Source: Nitrospirillum pindoramense
GTDB lineage: Bacteria > Pseudomonadota > Alphaproteobacteria > Azospirillales > Azospirillaceae
Assembly: GCF_007827955.1 (NCBI RefSeq)
Contig: NZ_VITR01000016.1
Coordinates: forward strand, 104,161-168,160
Reading direction: 5' to 3'
Length of the DNA: 64,000 bases
This document shows, piece after piece, positions 1 to 9,700 of this stretch. How positions within the stretch are numbered: the stretch's first letter is position 1; every line of letters begins with the position of its first letter. Position numbers and translations under genes: made by a program. The notes under the pieces are model-generated. The model made no database searches, was not told the DNA's origin, and saw nothing but the letters and a program-made list of their open reading frames with translations.

Positions 1-776
1 GCGACACGCTGGCGGCCATCGCGGGCGAAAAGGCCGGCATCTTCAAGGCCGGTTGCCCCGCCGTGGTCGGACCGCAGGCGCCGGACGTGCCCCTGTCCGT
101 CTTCCGTGACCGCGCCGCCGCCTTGGGCGCGCCGCTGTCCGTTGCCGGAGCGGACTGGTCGGCGCTGCCCAGCGATATCGGGTTCCGGTTCGAAGGCTAT
201 GGCCGCACGCTGGACCTGCCCATGCCCGGCCTGCTGGGCACCCACCAGATCGGCAACGCCGGCACCGCCATCGCCGCCTTGCAACACCTGCCCCTGACGG
301 TGCGGGACGCCGACATCGTCGCCGGCCTGGCCACGGTGGAATGGCCCGGCCGCCTGCAGCGCCTGACGCGCGGCCCCCTGGCCGACCTGCTGCCCGGGAC
401 GCAGCTCTGGCTGGATGGTGGTCACAACGACTCGGCGGGCGAGGTGCTGGGCGTGCAGGCTGGGCGCTGGACCGGCACTGGTGAAGCGCTGGACCTGGTG
501 GTGGGCATGATCACCAGCAAGGTGCCGGCGGACTTCCTGCGGCCCATCGCCCCCAATGTCCGCCGCCTGGTGGCGATCTCCATCCCGGGCGAGGACGCGA
601 CCCGCCCCGCCGCCGACATCGCCGAGGCCGCCCGCGCGGTCGGCATCCCCGAGGTGACCGAGGCCGCCAGCCCGGCGGACGCCATCGCCTGGCTGGCCAA
701 GCAGGGTGCTGCGCCCCGCACCCTGATCTGCGGCTCGCTTTACCTGGCGGGCTGCATCCTGGCCGATAACGGCTGA
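1..776 (+). CDS. folC: FolC, folylpolyglutamate/dihydrofolate synthase, 3' part
   Basis: The reading frame is open from the window edge (codons from base 3) to a TGA at 774-776, so the 5' end is missing. The first residues, GEKAGIFKAGCPAVVG, are the conserved FolC/Mur-ligase segment, and LWLDGGHNDSAG later matches the family's D-G-A-H-N region. The enzyme adds glutamate to folates and usually also makes dihydrofolate from dihydropteroate in the cytoplasm. About 258 residues of a protein normally near 430 are present. In many alphaproteobacteria folC lies next to trxA and addA. Here a TonB receptor on the other strand lies between folC and trxA. Confidence 0.9.
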   Translation, partial: DTLAAIAGEKAGIFKAGCPAVVGPQAPDVPLSVFRDRAAALGAPLSVAGADWSALPSDIGFRFEGYGRTLDLPMPGLLGTHQIGNAGTAIAALQHLPLTVRDADIVAGLATVEWPGRLQRLTRGPLADLLPGTQLWLDGGHNDSAGEVLGVQAGRWTGTGEALDLVVGMITSKVPADFLRPIAPNVRRLVAISIPGEDATRPAADIAEAARAVGIPEVTEAASPADAIAWLAKQGAAPRTLICGSLYLAGCILADNG

Positions 777-819
777 AGCGGGTTGAGCTGAGGGGGAACG
801 GGCTGACGGGGCGCCGCCC

Positions 820-3165
820 TCACCAATGCACCTCCACCGAGCCGCCGATGGTGCGCGGGGCGCCGATGATGGCGCGGTTCTGGGAGGTCAACAGGTAATC
901 CGCGTAATGCTCGTCCGTGAGGTTGTTCACGAACAGGTACGCCCCCCACAGCCCGGCATCATAACCCACGCGGGTGTTGACGATGGTGCGGGCGCCCACG
1001 CGGGATTGGCTCTGGTTGGTACCGATCACGGTGAACACGGCGTCGCGCCAGTTGGCGTTCAGGTTGGCGACGAAGCCTTCGCCGAAATGCAGGTTCACCC
1101 CGCCCGCCACCGTCCAGTGCGGGGCGTAGGGGAATTGTGATCCCGTCAGGTCCACGGTGGCGCTGCCCCCGTTGGGAATGTGCAGTTCATCGAACTTGGT
1201 GCGCAGATAGCCGAGGGAGGCGTACCAGTCCACCACGGGGCTGATCTTGTGCGTGGTCTCCAGCTCAAAACCGTAGAGGTGCGACTTGCCGGCGTTGACG
1301 GTGTTGTAGTCGTAGACGTTATCGCTGAAACGGGCGGTGACCTGCTGGTCGCTCCAGTCCGTGTAGAAGGCGTTGGCGTTCACCGCCAGCGACCCGTCCA
1401 GCCAGGTGGACCGGACGGAGCCCTCATAGTTCCAGCTGTATTCCGGGTCGTAGGGCACCAGGGTGGCGTGGGCCGCGTTCTGGCTGGACCCGCCGGAACG
1501 ATAACCGCGCTGCACCGTGAAGGCCGTCACCAGATCGGGCGTCCAATCCATGGAAACGCCCGCCTTGGGCAGGAAGGCGTCGAAGGTGCGCTGGTTGGAC
1601 GCGGCGGCTGAGGATGCCTGGCTCACGATGCCGGCCACCCCCCGGTTGATGGCCTGGATGGCCAGGTTCAGCGGCGTGCCCGCGGCGCCGAAGGTGGCGG
1701 GGTCGGGGTAGGTGCCGGTGAATTGGGTGGCGGTGCCGGCGCCATACCGGTTCTGTTCATGGTCGTAGCGGAAGCCGGCCAACAGCGACAGCTGGTCGGT
1801 CAGACGATAGCGGCCGTCGCCGAACAGGGCCGCCGTTTCCACCTGCTGCGGCTGGTGCGACGTATAGGCCACCGGGATCTCGGGTAGGACCTTGCCGTAG
1901 GCGGCGCTGATGGCGCTGGCCGTGGCGGCGGGGAAGCCGCCGCTGCGTAGCAGGTTGGTGATGGTCGTCAGCGGCGTGGTGACGGTGACGTGGCTGTCGG
2001 CGTCGACTGTCAGGTCGCGGTTGTAGTACCAGCCCCCCAGCAGGCCGCTGAACCGCTCATCCTGATAGTTCAGGCGCAATTCCTCGGTATAGGTCGTGGC
2101 CTTGGTCTTGTTGTCCACCACCTGCAGATCCTGGGGCGTGCCGTCGCTGTCCTGGCTGGCGTCCTGCTTCAGCCGGTTCCAGGAGGCGACGTTGGTCAGG
2201 GTCAGCGTGTCGCTCAGGCGGTAGGACAGGTTCAGGGTGGCGATGTCCGTGTCCACCTTGCCGATGTTGGGCCGGTTGGAGAACGAGGTGCGGTGGTCGT
2301 AATAATCGGGCACGTCGGTGCGGACGTACTGGTAGAGATAACCGCCGTCGCGCCGCGCCCGGTCATAGCTCAGCACCGCCGTCAGGTCGGGCAGGGCCTT
2401 GGGCGTCCATTTCAGCTTGCCGCGCAGGTTCAGGCTGCGCAGCGCGTCCTCATGGTCGTCCAGCACGACGTTCTTGATGATGCCGTCGTTGACGCGCCGC
2501 TCCGCCGAGACGCGCAGGCCCAGTTCATCGGTCACCAGCGGGCCGCCGGCGGCGGCGGAAAAGGTGCGCTCCTGCTGGTCCGTCCACTGCACGCGGGCGT
2601 CGCCCGTCCAGTGGTCCAGCGACGGGTCGCGGGTGGTGATGACCACGGCGCCCGCCATGGCGTTCAGCCCCTGCAGGGTGGATTGCGGCCCGCGCAGGAT
2701 CTCCACCTGCGACACGTCCCACATCCCGGTCGGTCCACCGAACAGGGCGGCGCTGGGGATGGGCGCGCCGTCGACATAGACGGTGGCGGCGTCGGCGTTG
2801 CCGGCGTTGGACACGCCGGTATTGCCGATACCGCGTATGGTGAAGCCCGAGGCGCCGTAGGTTTGCGAAAGGTTGGCCGTGCGGTCGTAGATGTCCTGGA
2901 TGGTCTGGATGTTTTCCTGCGCGATGCGCGCCGCCGTGGTGACGGCCACGCTGGCCGTCGTCTCCTTCAGGGTGCGGTTGGTCTTTTCACCCGTGACGAT
3001 GATGTCGTCCAACCCCTCGCTACCGGCTTCCACCCCCGACGCGGCCGCCGGAGCCGCCCCGGAGGCGGCGTCGTCGGCCCCTGCGGCCAGGGCAGGGCCC
3101 AAGGGTGACCAGGACAGCGCGGTCATGGCCAGAAGAATGTAGGAATAGCTTGTTTTGGCTCGCAT
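820..3165 (-). CDS. TonB-dependent outer-membrane receptor
   Basis: The 781-residue protein begins with a signal peptide (MRAKTSYSYILLAMTALSWS, cleavage probably after PALA). A TonB-box-like stretch (DDIIVTG) follows, then a plug domain with the IRGIG and VEILRGPQSTLQG motifs, then a long beta-barrel ending in the aromatic tail VEVHW. It should import a siderophore or another large ligand across the outer membrane using TonB energy; the ligand cannot be read from sequence. The start at 3165 was chosen over 3201 because an AGAGGGGG ribosome-binding site lies just upstream and the signal peptide begins there. A Fur-like site precedes it. It is convergent with folC. Confidence 0.9.
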   Translation of the reverse strand: MRAKTSYSYILLAMTALSWSPLGPALAAGADDAASGAAPAAASGVEAGSEGLDDIIVTGEKTNRTLKETTASVAVTTAARIAQENIQTIQDIYDRTANLSQTYGASGFTIRGIGNTGVSNAGNADAATVYVDGAPIPSAALFGGPTGMWDVSQVEILRGPQSTLQGLNAMAGAVVITTRDPSLDHWTGDARVQWTDQQERTFSAAAGGPLVTDELGLRVSAERRVNDGIIKNVVLDDHEDALRSLNLRGKLKWTPKALPDLTAVLSYDRARRDGGYLYQYVRTDVPDYYDHRTSFSNRPNIGKVDTDIATLNLSYRLSDTLTLTNVASWNRLKQDASQDSDGTPQDLQVVDNKTKATTYTEELRLNYQDERFSGLLGGWYYNRDLTVDADSHVTVTTPLTTITNLLRSGGFPAATASAISAAYGKVLPEIPVAYTSHQPQQVETAALFGDGRYRLTDQLSLLAGFRYDHEQNRYGAGTATQFTGTYPDPATFGAAGTPLNLAIQAINRGVAGIVSQASSAAASNQRTFDAFLPKAGVSMDWTPDLVTAFTVQRGYRSGGSSQNAAHATLVPYDPEYSWNYEGSVRSTWLDGSLAVNANAFYTDWSDQQVTARFSDNVYDYNTVNAGKSHLYGFELETTHKISPVVDWYASLGYLRTKFDELHIPNGGSATVDLTGSQFPYAPHWTVAGGVNLHFGEGFVANLNANWRDAVFTVIGTNQSQSRVGARTIVNTRVGYDAGLWGAYLFVNNLTDEHYADYLLTSQNRAIIGAPRTIGGSVEVHW

Positions 3166-3208
3166 TTTTGTCCCCCTCTTTTTGGGGGACCCTAATCGCA
3201 CTACAATT

Positions 3209-3229
3209 AAGAATCAATATCATTCGCAT
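3209..3229 (-). promoter_or_regulatory. Putative Fur-type iron box upstream of the TonB receptor
   Basis: On the minus strand the sequence GCGAATGATATTGATTC resembles the Fur box (NATWAT hexamer repeats, inverted). It lies about 45-65 bases before the receptor start, where a repressor would cover the promoter. Iron-regulated TonB receptors commonly have such sites. This is a pattern match only. Confidence 0.45.
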
Positions 3230-3302
3230 GGAGTGCCCGCGATGCATCTCGGGCTTCGCTTGGGTCACCGAGATCTGGGCCCCCGAGATTGGGGCAAAGA
3301 GA

Positions 3303-3331
3303 AAGGCGGGCGCCCTGGGGATGCCCGCCTT
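3303..3331 (-). terminator. Hairpin terminator downstream of trxA
   Basis: AAGGCGGGC and GCCCGCCTT form a perfect 9-bp stem with an 11-base loop. On the minus strand it is followed by a short T-rich stretch (TCTCTTTG), as expected for an intrinsic terminator of trxA, 49 bases after its stop. On the plus strand TCTTCTC follows. Confidence 0.6.
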
Positions 3332-3379
3332 CTTCTCACACACGATGCCTTGTGGTCCCTTGGAGGGGACTGGACAGGG

Positions 3380-3706
3380 TCACAGGTTGGACTTGACCCA
3401 GTCGGTCAGGGCCTGCTTCGGCAGGGCGCCGACCTTGGTGGCGACCACTTCGCCGTCCTTGAACAGCATCAGGGTCGGCACGCCGCGCACGCCGTACTTG
3501 CCGGGGGTCAGGGGGTTGTCGTCGATGTCCAGCTTGGCCACGGTCAACTGGCCATTCAGCTCATCGGCGATGGCCTCCAGGGACGGGGCGATCATCTTGC
3601 AGGGGCCGCACCAGGTTGCCCAGAAATCGACCAGCACGGGGCCCGAGGCCTGCTTCACGTCGGCGTCGAAGCTGCTGTCCGTCACCTTCACCATATTCTC
3701 GCTCAT
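3380..3706 (-). CDS. trxA: Thioredoxin 1
   Basis: The 108-residue protein is a full-length thioredoxin with the active-site motif WCGPCK and the conserved cis-proline segment [12 protein letters not shown]. It is a cytoplasmic dithiol reductant for ribonucleotide reductase, peroxiredoxins and other proteins. The ATG at 3706 follows an AAGGAT ribosome-binding site. In many alphaproteobacteria trxA is directly downstream of addA. Here two genes on the opposite strand (4268-6768) separate them. Confidence 0.97.
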   Translation of the reverse strand: MSENMVKVTDSSFDADVKQASGPVLVDFWATWCGPCKMIAPSLEAIADELNGQLTVAKLDIDDNPLTPGKYGVRGVPTLMLFKDGEVVATKVGALPKQALTDWVKSNL

Positions 3707-4267
3707 AACGCTATCCTTGGCTGCTAGGGCTCCCGTCGCTCGGGGGTACCTAGGGTGGCCCTACCTAGTAAGGGTAGGTGCGCGGGGGTCCGCGCCCTTT
3801 TCACCGCTAAATGTAGGGGGCCGGGGCGGGTATGGTCAAGGCGGGGCCAAACGGGGATCAGGGCGGTGGCCAGCGCCCCTTGAAAAGCGGCAAATTCTTC
3901 CCCCGCCCGGTGGCCACGGCAGACGAATGTGCCGGCCCTGATCCCGCCGAGCCCGGGGAGATTCCGCGCCGGTCGAAAGCTGATCCGCCGGGCAGGGCAA
4001 GGCGCGTTGAAATGTTTTGCCGGCCCTGCGGCCTTTTTGAGGTGGCGCTACGTTTGTACGCCGTACAAAAGGAGGTGCCTGGCCGGTCCAGTAAATGGCC
4101 CGGTATTTGCTTACAAATTTGTGCAGGGGTATCGTCGGCGCCCCGGAGCGGCCTGTCACAATTGATCATTTATCTGGAATATTTCCTTTGGATAGGAGAG
4201 GCTAAGCCCACTTCCCCCTAATTGGGAAGCGGCGGCCTTAGGGACAGCGGGGGCGGCGGTTTCTGGG
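3707..4267. other. 561-bp divergent intergenic region
   Basis: No convincing gene is present; short frames here lack codon bias or a recognisable product. The trxA side holds small competing hairpins (TAGGG/CCCTA at 3751-3763 and CCTACC/GGTAGG at 3760-3778) in its likely leader. The middle holds a perfect palindrome (4053-4069, separate entry). The last 100 bases before the gene at 4268 are AT-richer than their surroundings, and that gene's promoter probably lies there. Confidence 0.5.
4053..4069. promoter_or_regulatory. Perfect 7-bp inverted repeat, possible operator
   Basis: TTTGTAC-GCC-GTACAAA is a perfect inverted repeat with a 3-base spacer. It lies 198 bases before the gene at 4268 and 347 bases before trxA. 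Its size and symmetry fit a dimeric repressor such as a TetR-family protein, but no regulator gene is adjacent. Confidence 0.4.
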
Positions 4268-5380
4268 ATGAGCCAACCGAAAACTTTGGATACATCGCCG
4301 GGTACGTTTGGCGAGCGGGGGATATCCGTCCCCTTCACCACGCCTATGCTGAGCCAGGCCCGCATGCGCCCCAACCGCCAGGGTGAGTTGGAGTTCCTGT
4401 TGCCCAGCTTCAACGGTGGCAGAGGCATGTACATCATGCCCTGGCGGTCCCTGCCGGCGGTCATGACCGTCACCCTGCACGACCGCCTGCTGCACGACGC
4501 CCTGCTGGACCTCCGCCAGTATTCGCCCGAAACGGTACGCCAGGCGGTGCTGGCCGTGCAGGCCACGGGCGTCGCCGGGGGCGACGCCTCGCTGGCGGCG
4601 GAAAAGACCCTGGCCCTGGACACCGGCTACCAGGCGCTGACCCAGTTCACCCTGGTCACGGAACTTCTGAAACTGGCCCGCTTGGATGCGGGCGACCTGC
4701 TGGCCACCGGCATGACCGGCACGGAAAGCCGCCGCCTGATGCGCGCCGCCCTGGGGCAGTTGGCGCAGCGCGCCACCATGCCGGCGGAGGAGATGGTGCA
4801 GCGGGTGGAAACCTTCACCGCCCTGATCGCTCCCGTCGGCCTGCCGCAATGCCAGCAGCTGGGCCGCCTGCGCATGGCGGTGGGGGAGCTGGAGCGCACG
4901 CGCGCGAGCCTGCTGCGCTGGTCCACCACCGATTTCTCCGAGGTGTCGCAGTTGGCCGTGTTCGTGGCGGATACGGCCAAGGCGGCGCTGGACATGTCGC
5001 GCGACCGGCTGGCGCGGCTGGACGCCCGCTGCCGCGACCTGGGGGCCATCGCCGGCGATTTCCGGGCCCTGCGCGCCACGGTGGCGGAGGAGGTGGCCCG
5101 AATCGGCTGGCTCATGGATGGGTGGCCCTTCCTCATCCGCCTGTGGGACAGCGTGTCCGACCGTCCGCTGGAAACGCAGCAGTCGACCATGGGCGAACTG
5201 TTCCGCCTGGCTCCCCTGGTGCCCGTGGGTGAGGGCGGCAAGGAGCCGTCGGCCTATGAGCTGGAGGCCTTGAGCAAGATACAGACGCGCTGGCTGCGCA
5301 TGGGCGAGGACTGGCGCACCGGCGCCTTGGACATGCCCGCGGTGATGCGGATCGAAGCCCTGAAGGCGACGCTGTCATGA
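4268..5380 (+). CDS. Protein of unknown function, first gene of a two-gene unit
   Basis: I do not recognise this 370-residue protein. It has no signal peptide and no obvious membrane segment. After a short N-terminal part (about 70 residues) it is mostly helical and rich in Ala, Leu and Arg, with long amphipathic helices between about residues 150 and 290. The stop overlaps the next gene's start in an ATGA, so the two are almost certainly translated together. Base composition matches the chromosome, so recent transfer is not indicated. The pair sits between trxA and addA, in reverse orientation to both. Confidence 0.75.
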   Translation: MSQPKTLDTSPGTFGERGISVPFTTPMLSQARMRPNRQGELEFLLPSFNGGRGMYIMPWRSLPAVMTVTLHDRLLHDALLDLRQYSPETVRQAVLAVQATGVAGGDASLAAEKTLALDTGYQALTQFTLVTELLKLARLDAGDLLATGMTGTESRRLMRAALGQLAQRATMPAEEMVQRVETFTALIAPVGLPQCQQLGRLRMAVGELERTRASLLRWSTTDFSEVSQLAVFVADTAKAALDMSRDRLARLDARCRDLGAIAGDFRALRATVAEEVARIGWLMDGWPFLIRLWDSVSDRPLETQQSTMGELFRLAPLVPVGEGGKEPSAYELEALSKIQTRWLRMGEDWRTGALDMPAVMRIEALKATLS

Positions 5381-6768
5381 CCGATGCCGCCATCGCCCAG
5401 TGGCAGACCCTGGCGCGCGACGCCACCCGGCTCAGCGACGCGAAGTTCCTGCAAATCTACGCCCTGCTGGAACAGCTGGGGGACAAGCCCGGCATCGCCG
5501 GCGCCTTCGACGCCATGCGACCCCGCCTGACGCAACTGCGCCCGCCCCGGCGGCCGACCGTGTCGCGTCTGTTCTTTCGCCCGGCGGAGGATCTGTTCGA
5601 CGATCCCGCCGTCTATACCCGCCGTTTGCAACGCGTTTCGCGCGGCACCTTGCCCACCTGCTGGAAGCTGGTGCGCGCCCGCCTGGAATCCGCCCTGGTC
5701 GATGGCGTGGCCCAGGACATCCTGAAGGCCGATCCCCGCGACCCGCGCGTCATGGCGCGGGTGGGCGCCCCCTTGTGGGAGGCCGGTGCCCAGGCGCTGG
5801 CCGCCATCGCCCACGAGGCGGACAGCAACCTGCGCTTCATGGTCGACAATTTCGGCCGTGACGACGACGTTCTGCGCCAAATCCAGACGCTGCGTGACGT
5901 GTTGCTGTTGGGCTCCGTCATCGAGGATCTGAAGCAGCGGCTGCCGGAACGCCCCATCGGCGACCTGGCGGAAAGCCATGTCGAGGCCATCAAGACTGTC
6001 ATGGCCCAGTTGGGTGGGGCGGAAAAGCCGCAGGCCTCGGCGCCGGTGCTGCTGGTGCTGACGGCCCGCATGCTGCGGCCCGGCGTGGTGCTGAAAATGC
6101 TGACCGACATGAGGGTCACCGGCAACAGCCAGGTGGAGCGCGACGCCCTGACGCGCGACCTGTCGGGCGTGGTGGTGGGCAACCTGCTGCGCCAGACCGG
6201 CAGCATGGCCAAGGCGCACGAAGCGGTGCCGGGTTCGGGGACCGCCGGTGCCGCGGCGACGGACCCGGCGCACCGGCTGGGGGCGCTGGCCGCCGTGGCG
6301 GAACGGCTGACCGATGGCCTCACCTCGGTCAACGACAGCGTCGCCGTCCTGCGCGACAAGAAGACCGCTGACCGCGTGGCCGCCGCCCGCAGCGAGATCG
6401 GCGAGTTCGTGCTGAGCACCGTGCTGGGGGATGTGGAAAAGACCCTGGCGGGGTTGATGTACGCCGCCCGCACCGGCATCGCCACCCCGCCGGACGACAT
6501 GAGGCGGGCCGAGATCGCGGCCCTGGCGCTGAAGCGGTCCGCCAAGCTGGCCGGTCCCTTGGGCATCCAGCGCGAGGTCGCCGCCAAGATTACGGAGATC
6601 CGGCGCGAGATCGACCGGCAGACCGACCGCATGATGTCCGCCCCCGGCGCCCGGGGCGATCCGGAGGTGCGCCGCCAGATGTTCAACCACCTGCGCCTGG
6701 TGGAAATCCTGTCCGGGTCGGACGAGGCGGAGCGGATGTACCGGGACTGGAGCCGCCGCCTGGGCTGA
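5377..6768 (+). CDS. Protein of unknown function, second gene of the two-gene unit
   Basis: I do not recognise this 463-residue protein. It is soluble and mostly helical. An N-terminal part (to about residue 50) is followed by RPPRRPTVSRLFFRPAEDLF and then a long helical body. Its ATG overlaps the upstream stop by 4 bases, so it should act with the 4268 product. It ends 16 bases before the convergent addA stop. Confidence 0.75.
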   Translation: MTDAAIAQWQTLARDATRLSDAKFLQIYALLEQLGDKPGIAGAFDAMRPRLTQLRPPRRPTVSRLFFRPAEDLFDDPAVYTRRLQRVSRGTLPTCWKLVRARLESALVDGVAQDILKADPRDPRVMARVGAPLWEAGAQALAAIAHEADSNLRFMVDNFGRDDDVLRQIQTLRDVLLLGSVIEDLKQRLPERPIGDLAESHVEAIKTVMAQLGGAEKPQASAPVLLVLTARMLRPGVVLKMLTDMRVTGNSQVERDALTRDLSGVVVGNLLRQTGSMAKAHEAVPGSGTAGAAATDPAHRLGALAAVAERLTDGLTSVNDSVAVLRDKKTADRVAAARSEIGEFVLSTVLGDVEKTLAGLMYAARTGIATPPDDMRRAEIAALALKRSAKLAGPLGIQREVAAKITEIRREIDRQTDRMMSAPGARGDPEVRRQMFNHLRLVEILSGSDEAERMYRDWSRRLG

Positions 6769-6784
6769 TCGTTTTCCCGTGGGG

Positions 6785-9700
6785 TCAGGTCAGCGCCACG
6801 GCATCCATGCGGCCGGGATCGACCTCGGTGATGAAGGGGCCGTCGGTCCACAGCAGCAGGCAGCGGATGGCCAGGCCCGGATAGATGCGCCGCAGGGCGT
6901 GCCGGTAGGCGGCCATCTGTGAGACATAGAGGCCGGGTATCTCCTCCGCCGTCCGGGGTGGCGGGCGGTTGGTCTTGAAGTCGACGATCTTGACCTCGGT
7001 TTCCGTCACCACCAGCCGGTCGATCTGGGCCGCCAGGGGGCGGGTGCCCACCGTTCCCACCAGGGGCACCTCCGCGCGGCTGCCGGGGCCGAACAGGTCG
7101 GCGAAGTCCGGATGGTCCAGCACCCGCAGGGTTTCCGCCCAGATCTCCTCCCGCGCCGCCTCATCCAACCCATGCGCCGGCCGGGCCAGCCAGCGGCGGG
7201 CGGCGGCGGGCCGCTCCGCCACCGGCATCTCGGGCAGCAACTGCAACAGCCTGTGGATCAGGGTGCCACGCTTGAAGCGCCGCGCCTCCCGCGCCTTTCC
7301 GTCACCCAGGGGGCCGTCACCCAGGGGGCCATCACCCAGGGGACCTTGTTCCCCGGAGGGGGGGCCCAGGGGGGAACGCACGGCCGGCTCCTCCCCGTCC
7401 GGGCGGGACGGCGCCAGGGGGCGGGACGGGGCGGGTTCGGCCGCCGGCGGGGCCAGCACCCAGGCGGGGGCGGGCGGAATGGCCTCCCCATCCTGGCGCG
7501 CGGCGCGCTGGGCCGGTGGGGGCCGCGTCTGCGGTTCGGCCAGCACGCGCCCGTCCCCCGTCCATCCCTGGCGCGACACCGTGGTCAGGTCGAAGGGGTG
7601 GTGGGTGGCGATGGTGGACAGCGCCCGTTCCGTTAGCCGGAACCAGGTGTCGTCGCTGGTGGCCGTCTTGCCTTCGTAACCGCAGACATGCAGCCGGTCC
7701 TCCGCCCGGGTCAGGGCGACATACAGCAGGCGGCGGTATTCCTGGTCGCGGCGGCGGTCGGCGGCGGCGCGGGCGGCTCGGGTCTTGGTATCCTCCTGCT
7801 CCCGCCGGGGGGCGTAAAGGGGCACGCCGGGGGCCTGGTCCGCGCTGTCGCCGTCGTCCTCGTCGTTGGCCTGGGGCCACAGGATGCGGGGGCTGGTCAC
7901 CGGCTTGCGCGTGGTGTCGGGCAGAATGACCACCGGCGCCTGCAAGCCTTTCGAACCGTGGACGGTCATGATGCGCACCTGGCCACCCTCTGGTCCCCGG
8001 TCCTTGGCGCCGGTGTCCAGCTCGCGCTTCACCTCGGTCTGGCCGGCGGCCAGCCAGTGCAGGAAACTTTGCAGCGACGGCGGATGCGCGCGGTCGAAGC
8101 CCAGGCACAGGGTCAGGAACTCATCCACCGGGTCGATGGCCTCGGCCCCCAGGCGGCCCAGCAGGGCGCGCCGGCCGCTGACGGCGTCGGCCGGGCAGGG
8201 GCGGGTCAGCAACCCGGCGAACAGCTCATAGGGCGCGGTGTAGTCCACCTCGCCCAGCAGGCGGCGCAGCCAGGCATAGGCGGGGCGGAAGCGCGCGTCC
8301 GTCTCCGCCCGCTTCACCAACGCCGGCCACAGATGCCCCCCGCGCCCTTGGGCCAGGGCGAACAGCGCCTCCTCATCCAGGCCGACGAAGGGGCTTTTCA
8401 GCACCGTGGCCAGGGTCAGGTCGTCCTCGGGCATCAGCAGGAACTGGCCCACCGCCATCAAATCCATGACGGCCAGCTGTTCCGTCAGCACCATGCGGTC
8501 CACGCCCGCCACCGGCACGCGCCGCTCCTTCAGCGCCCGCACCAACTGCTGGACGAAGGCGTTGCGGCGGCGGACCAGCACCAGGATATCGCCGGCGGTC
8601 AGGGACCGGCCACGCGCCTCCAGCACCTCCCCCTGGGCGATCCAATGGGCGATCTGGTCGGCGATGACGGTGGCCAGGCGCGCCTGGGGCCTGTCCTCCG
8701 GCTCATGGTTCAGGGGAGGCGACCAGGCCGGCGTCTCCACCCCGTCGCCGGGCCGCACCAGGGGCCACAGCTCCACCTTGCCCGCCATGCCCTGGCGGAA
8801 GGGACGGTGGCGGATGGCCTGGGCCGACACGCCGTCCCGCGCCTCTTGCTGGGCGAACACCGTGTCCACCGCCTGCAGCACCGCGCCGACGGAACGGAAG
8901 GACGTTTCCAGGTCCACAATGGCCCAGGGCCGTTCCGCCGCCTGCACCCGCGCCTGGAAGGTGCGGCGCATGCGGGCGAACTCCGCCGGGTCGGCGCCCT
9001 GGAAACTGAAGATGGACTGCTTCTCGTCACCCACCACGAACAGGGTGCGGCGCACGTTTGACTGGCCCTCGCCGGCGAAGAACTCCTCCGCCAGGGCGCT
9101 CACCACCCGCCATTGCTCCGGGTTGGTGTCCTGCGCCTCGTCGATCAGGATGTGGTCCAGGCCGCCGTCCAGCTTGTACAGCACCCAGGCGCAGGCCTGG
9201 GCCTCCCCCGTCAGCAGGGCGCTGGCCGCCAGGATCAGGTCGTCGAAGTCCAGCTGCGCCCGGCTGTCCTTCCAGCGCTGATAGCCTTCCAGCATGCTGC
9301 CGGCCAGGGTCAGCAGGCTGGCGGTGGAATGGGCCACGGTGACGGCGCGCAGACGCTCCTGCAACGCGACCAGCCGCGCGCCTTCCTGGGCCAGGATGTC
9401 GGGCGTGCGGGGGTTGGCGGCGGTGGCGTCCTTGCCCGCCAGCTTGGCGCGCACCGTGCCTTCCGCCGTCAGGAATTGGCGGCGCCAGGTGTCGAAGTCG
9501 GTCAGGCGGCGCTCCGGCTGGTCCAGCCACAGCTGGATGGCCAGGCCCCGCTCCACATCCGTCTTGGTGCCCACGGCCAGGGCGGCGCAGGCCGCGCGCA
9601 GGCCGGTGACGTCCAGGGCCTCGTCCCGGCAACCGGCCGCCAGCACCGCGCCCTCCGTCTCGCCCGGACCGACCTCCAGGTGGCGGAACAGGGCGGCAAT

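Noticed and set aside
3832..4221. Open frames in the trxA/4268 gap
   Set aside because: Several overlapping short frames on both strands, none with codon bias, ribosome-binding site or known product.
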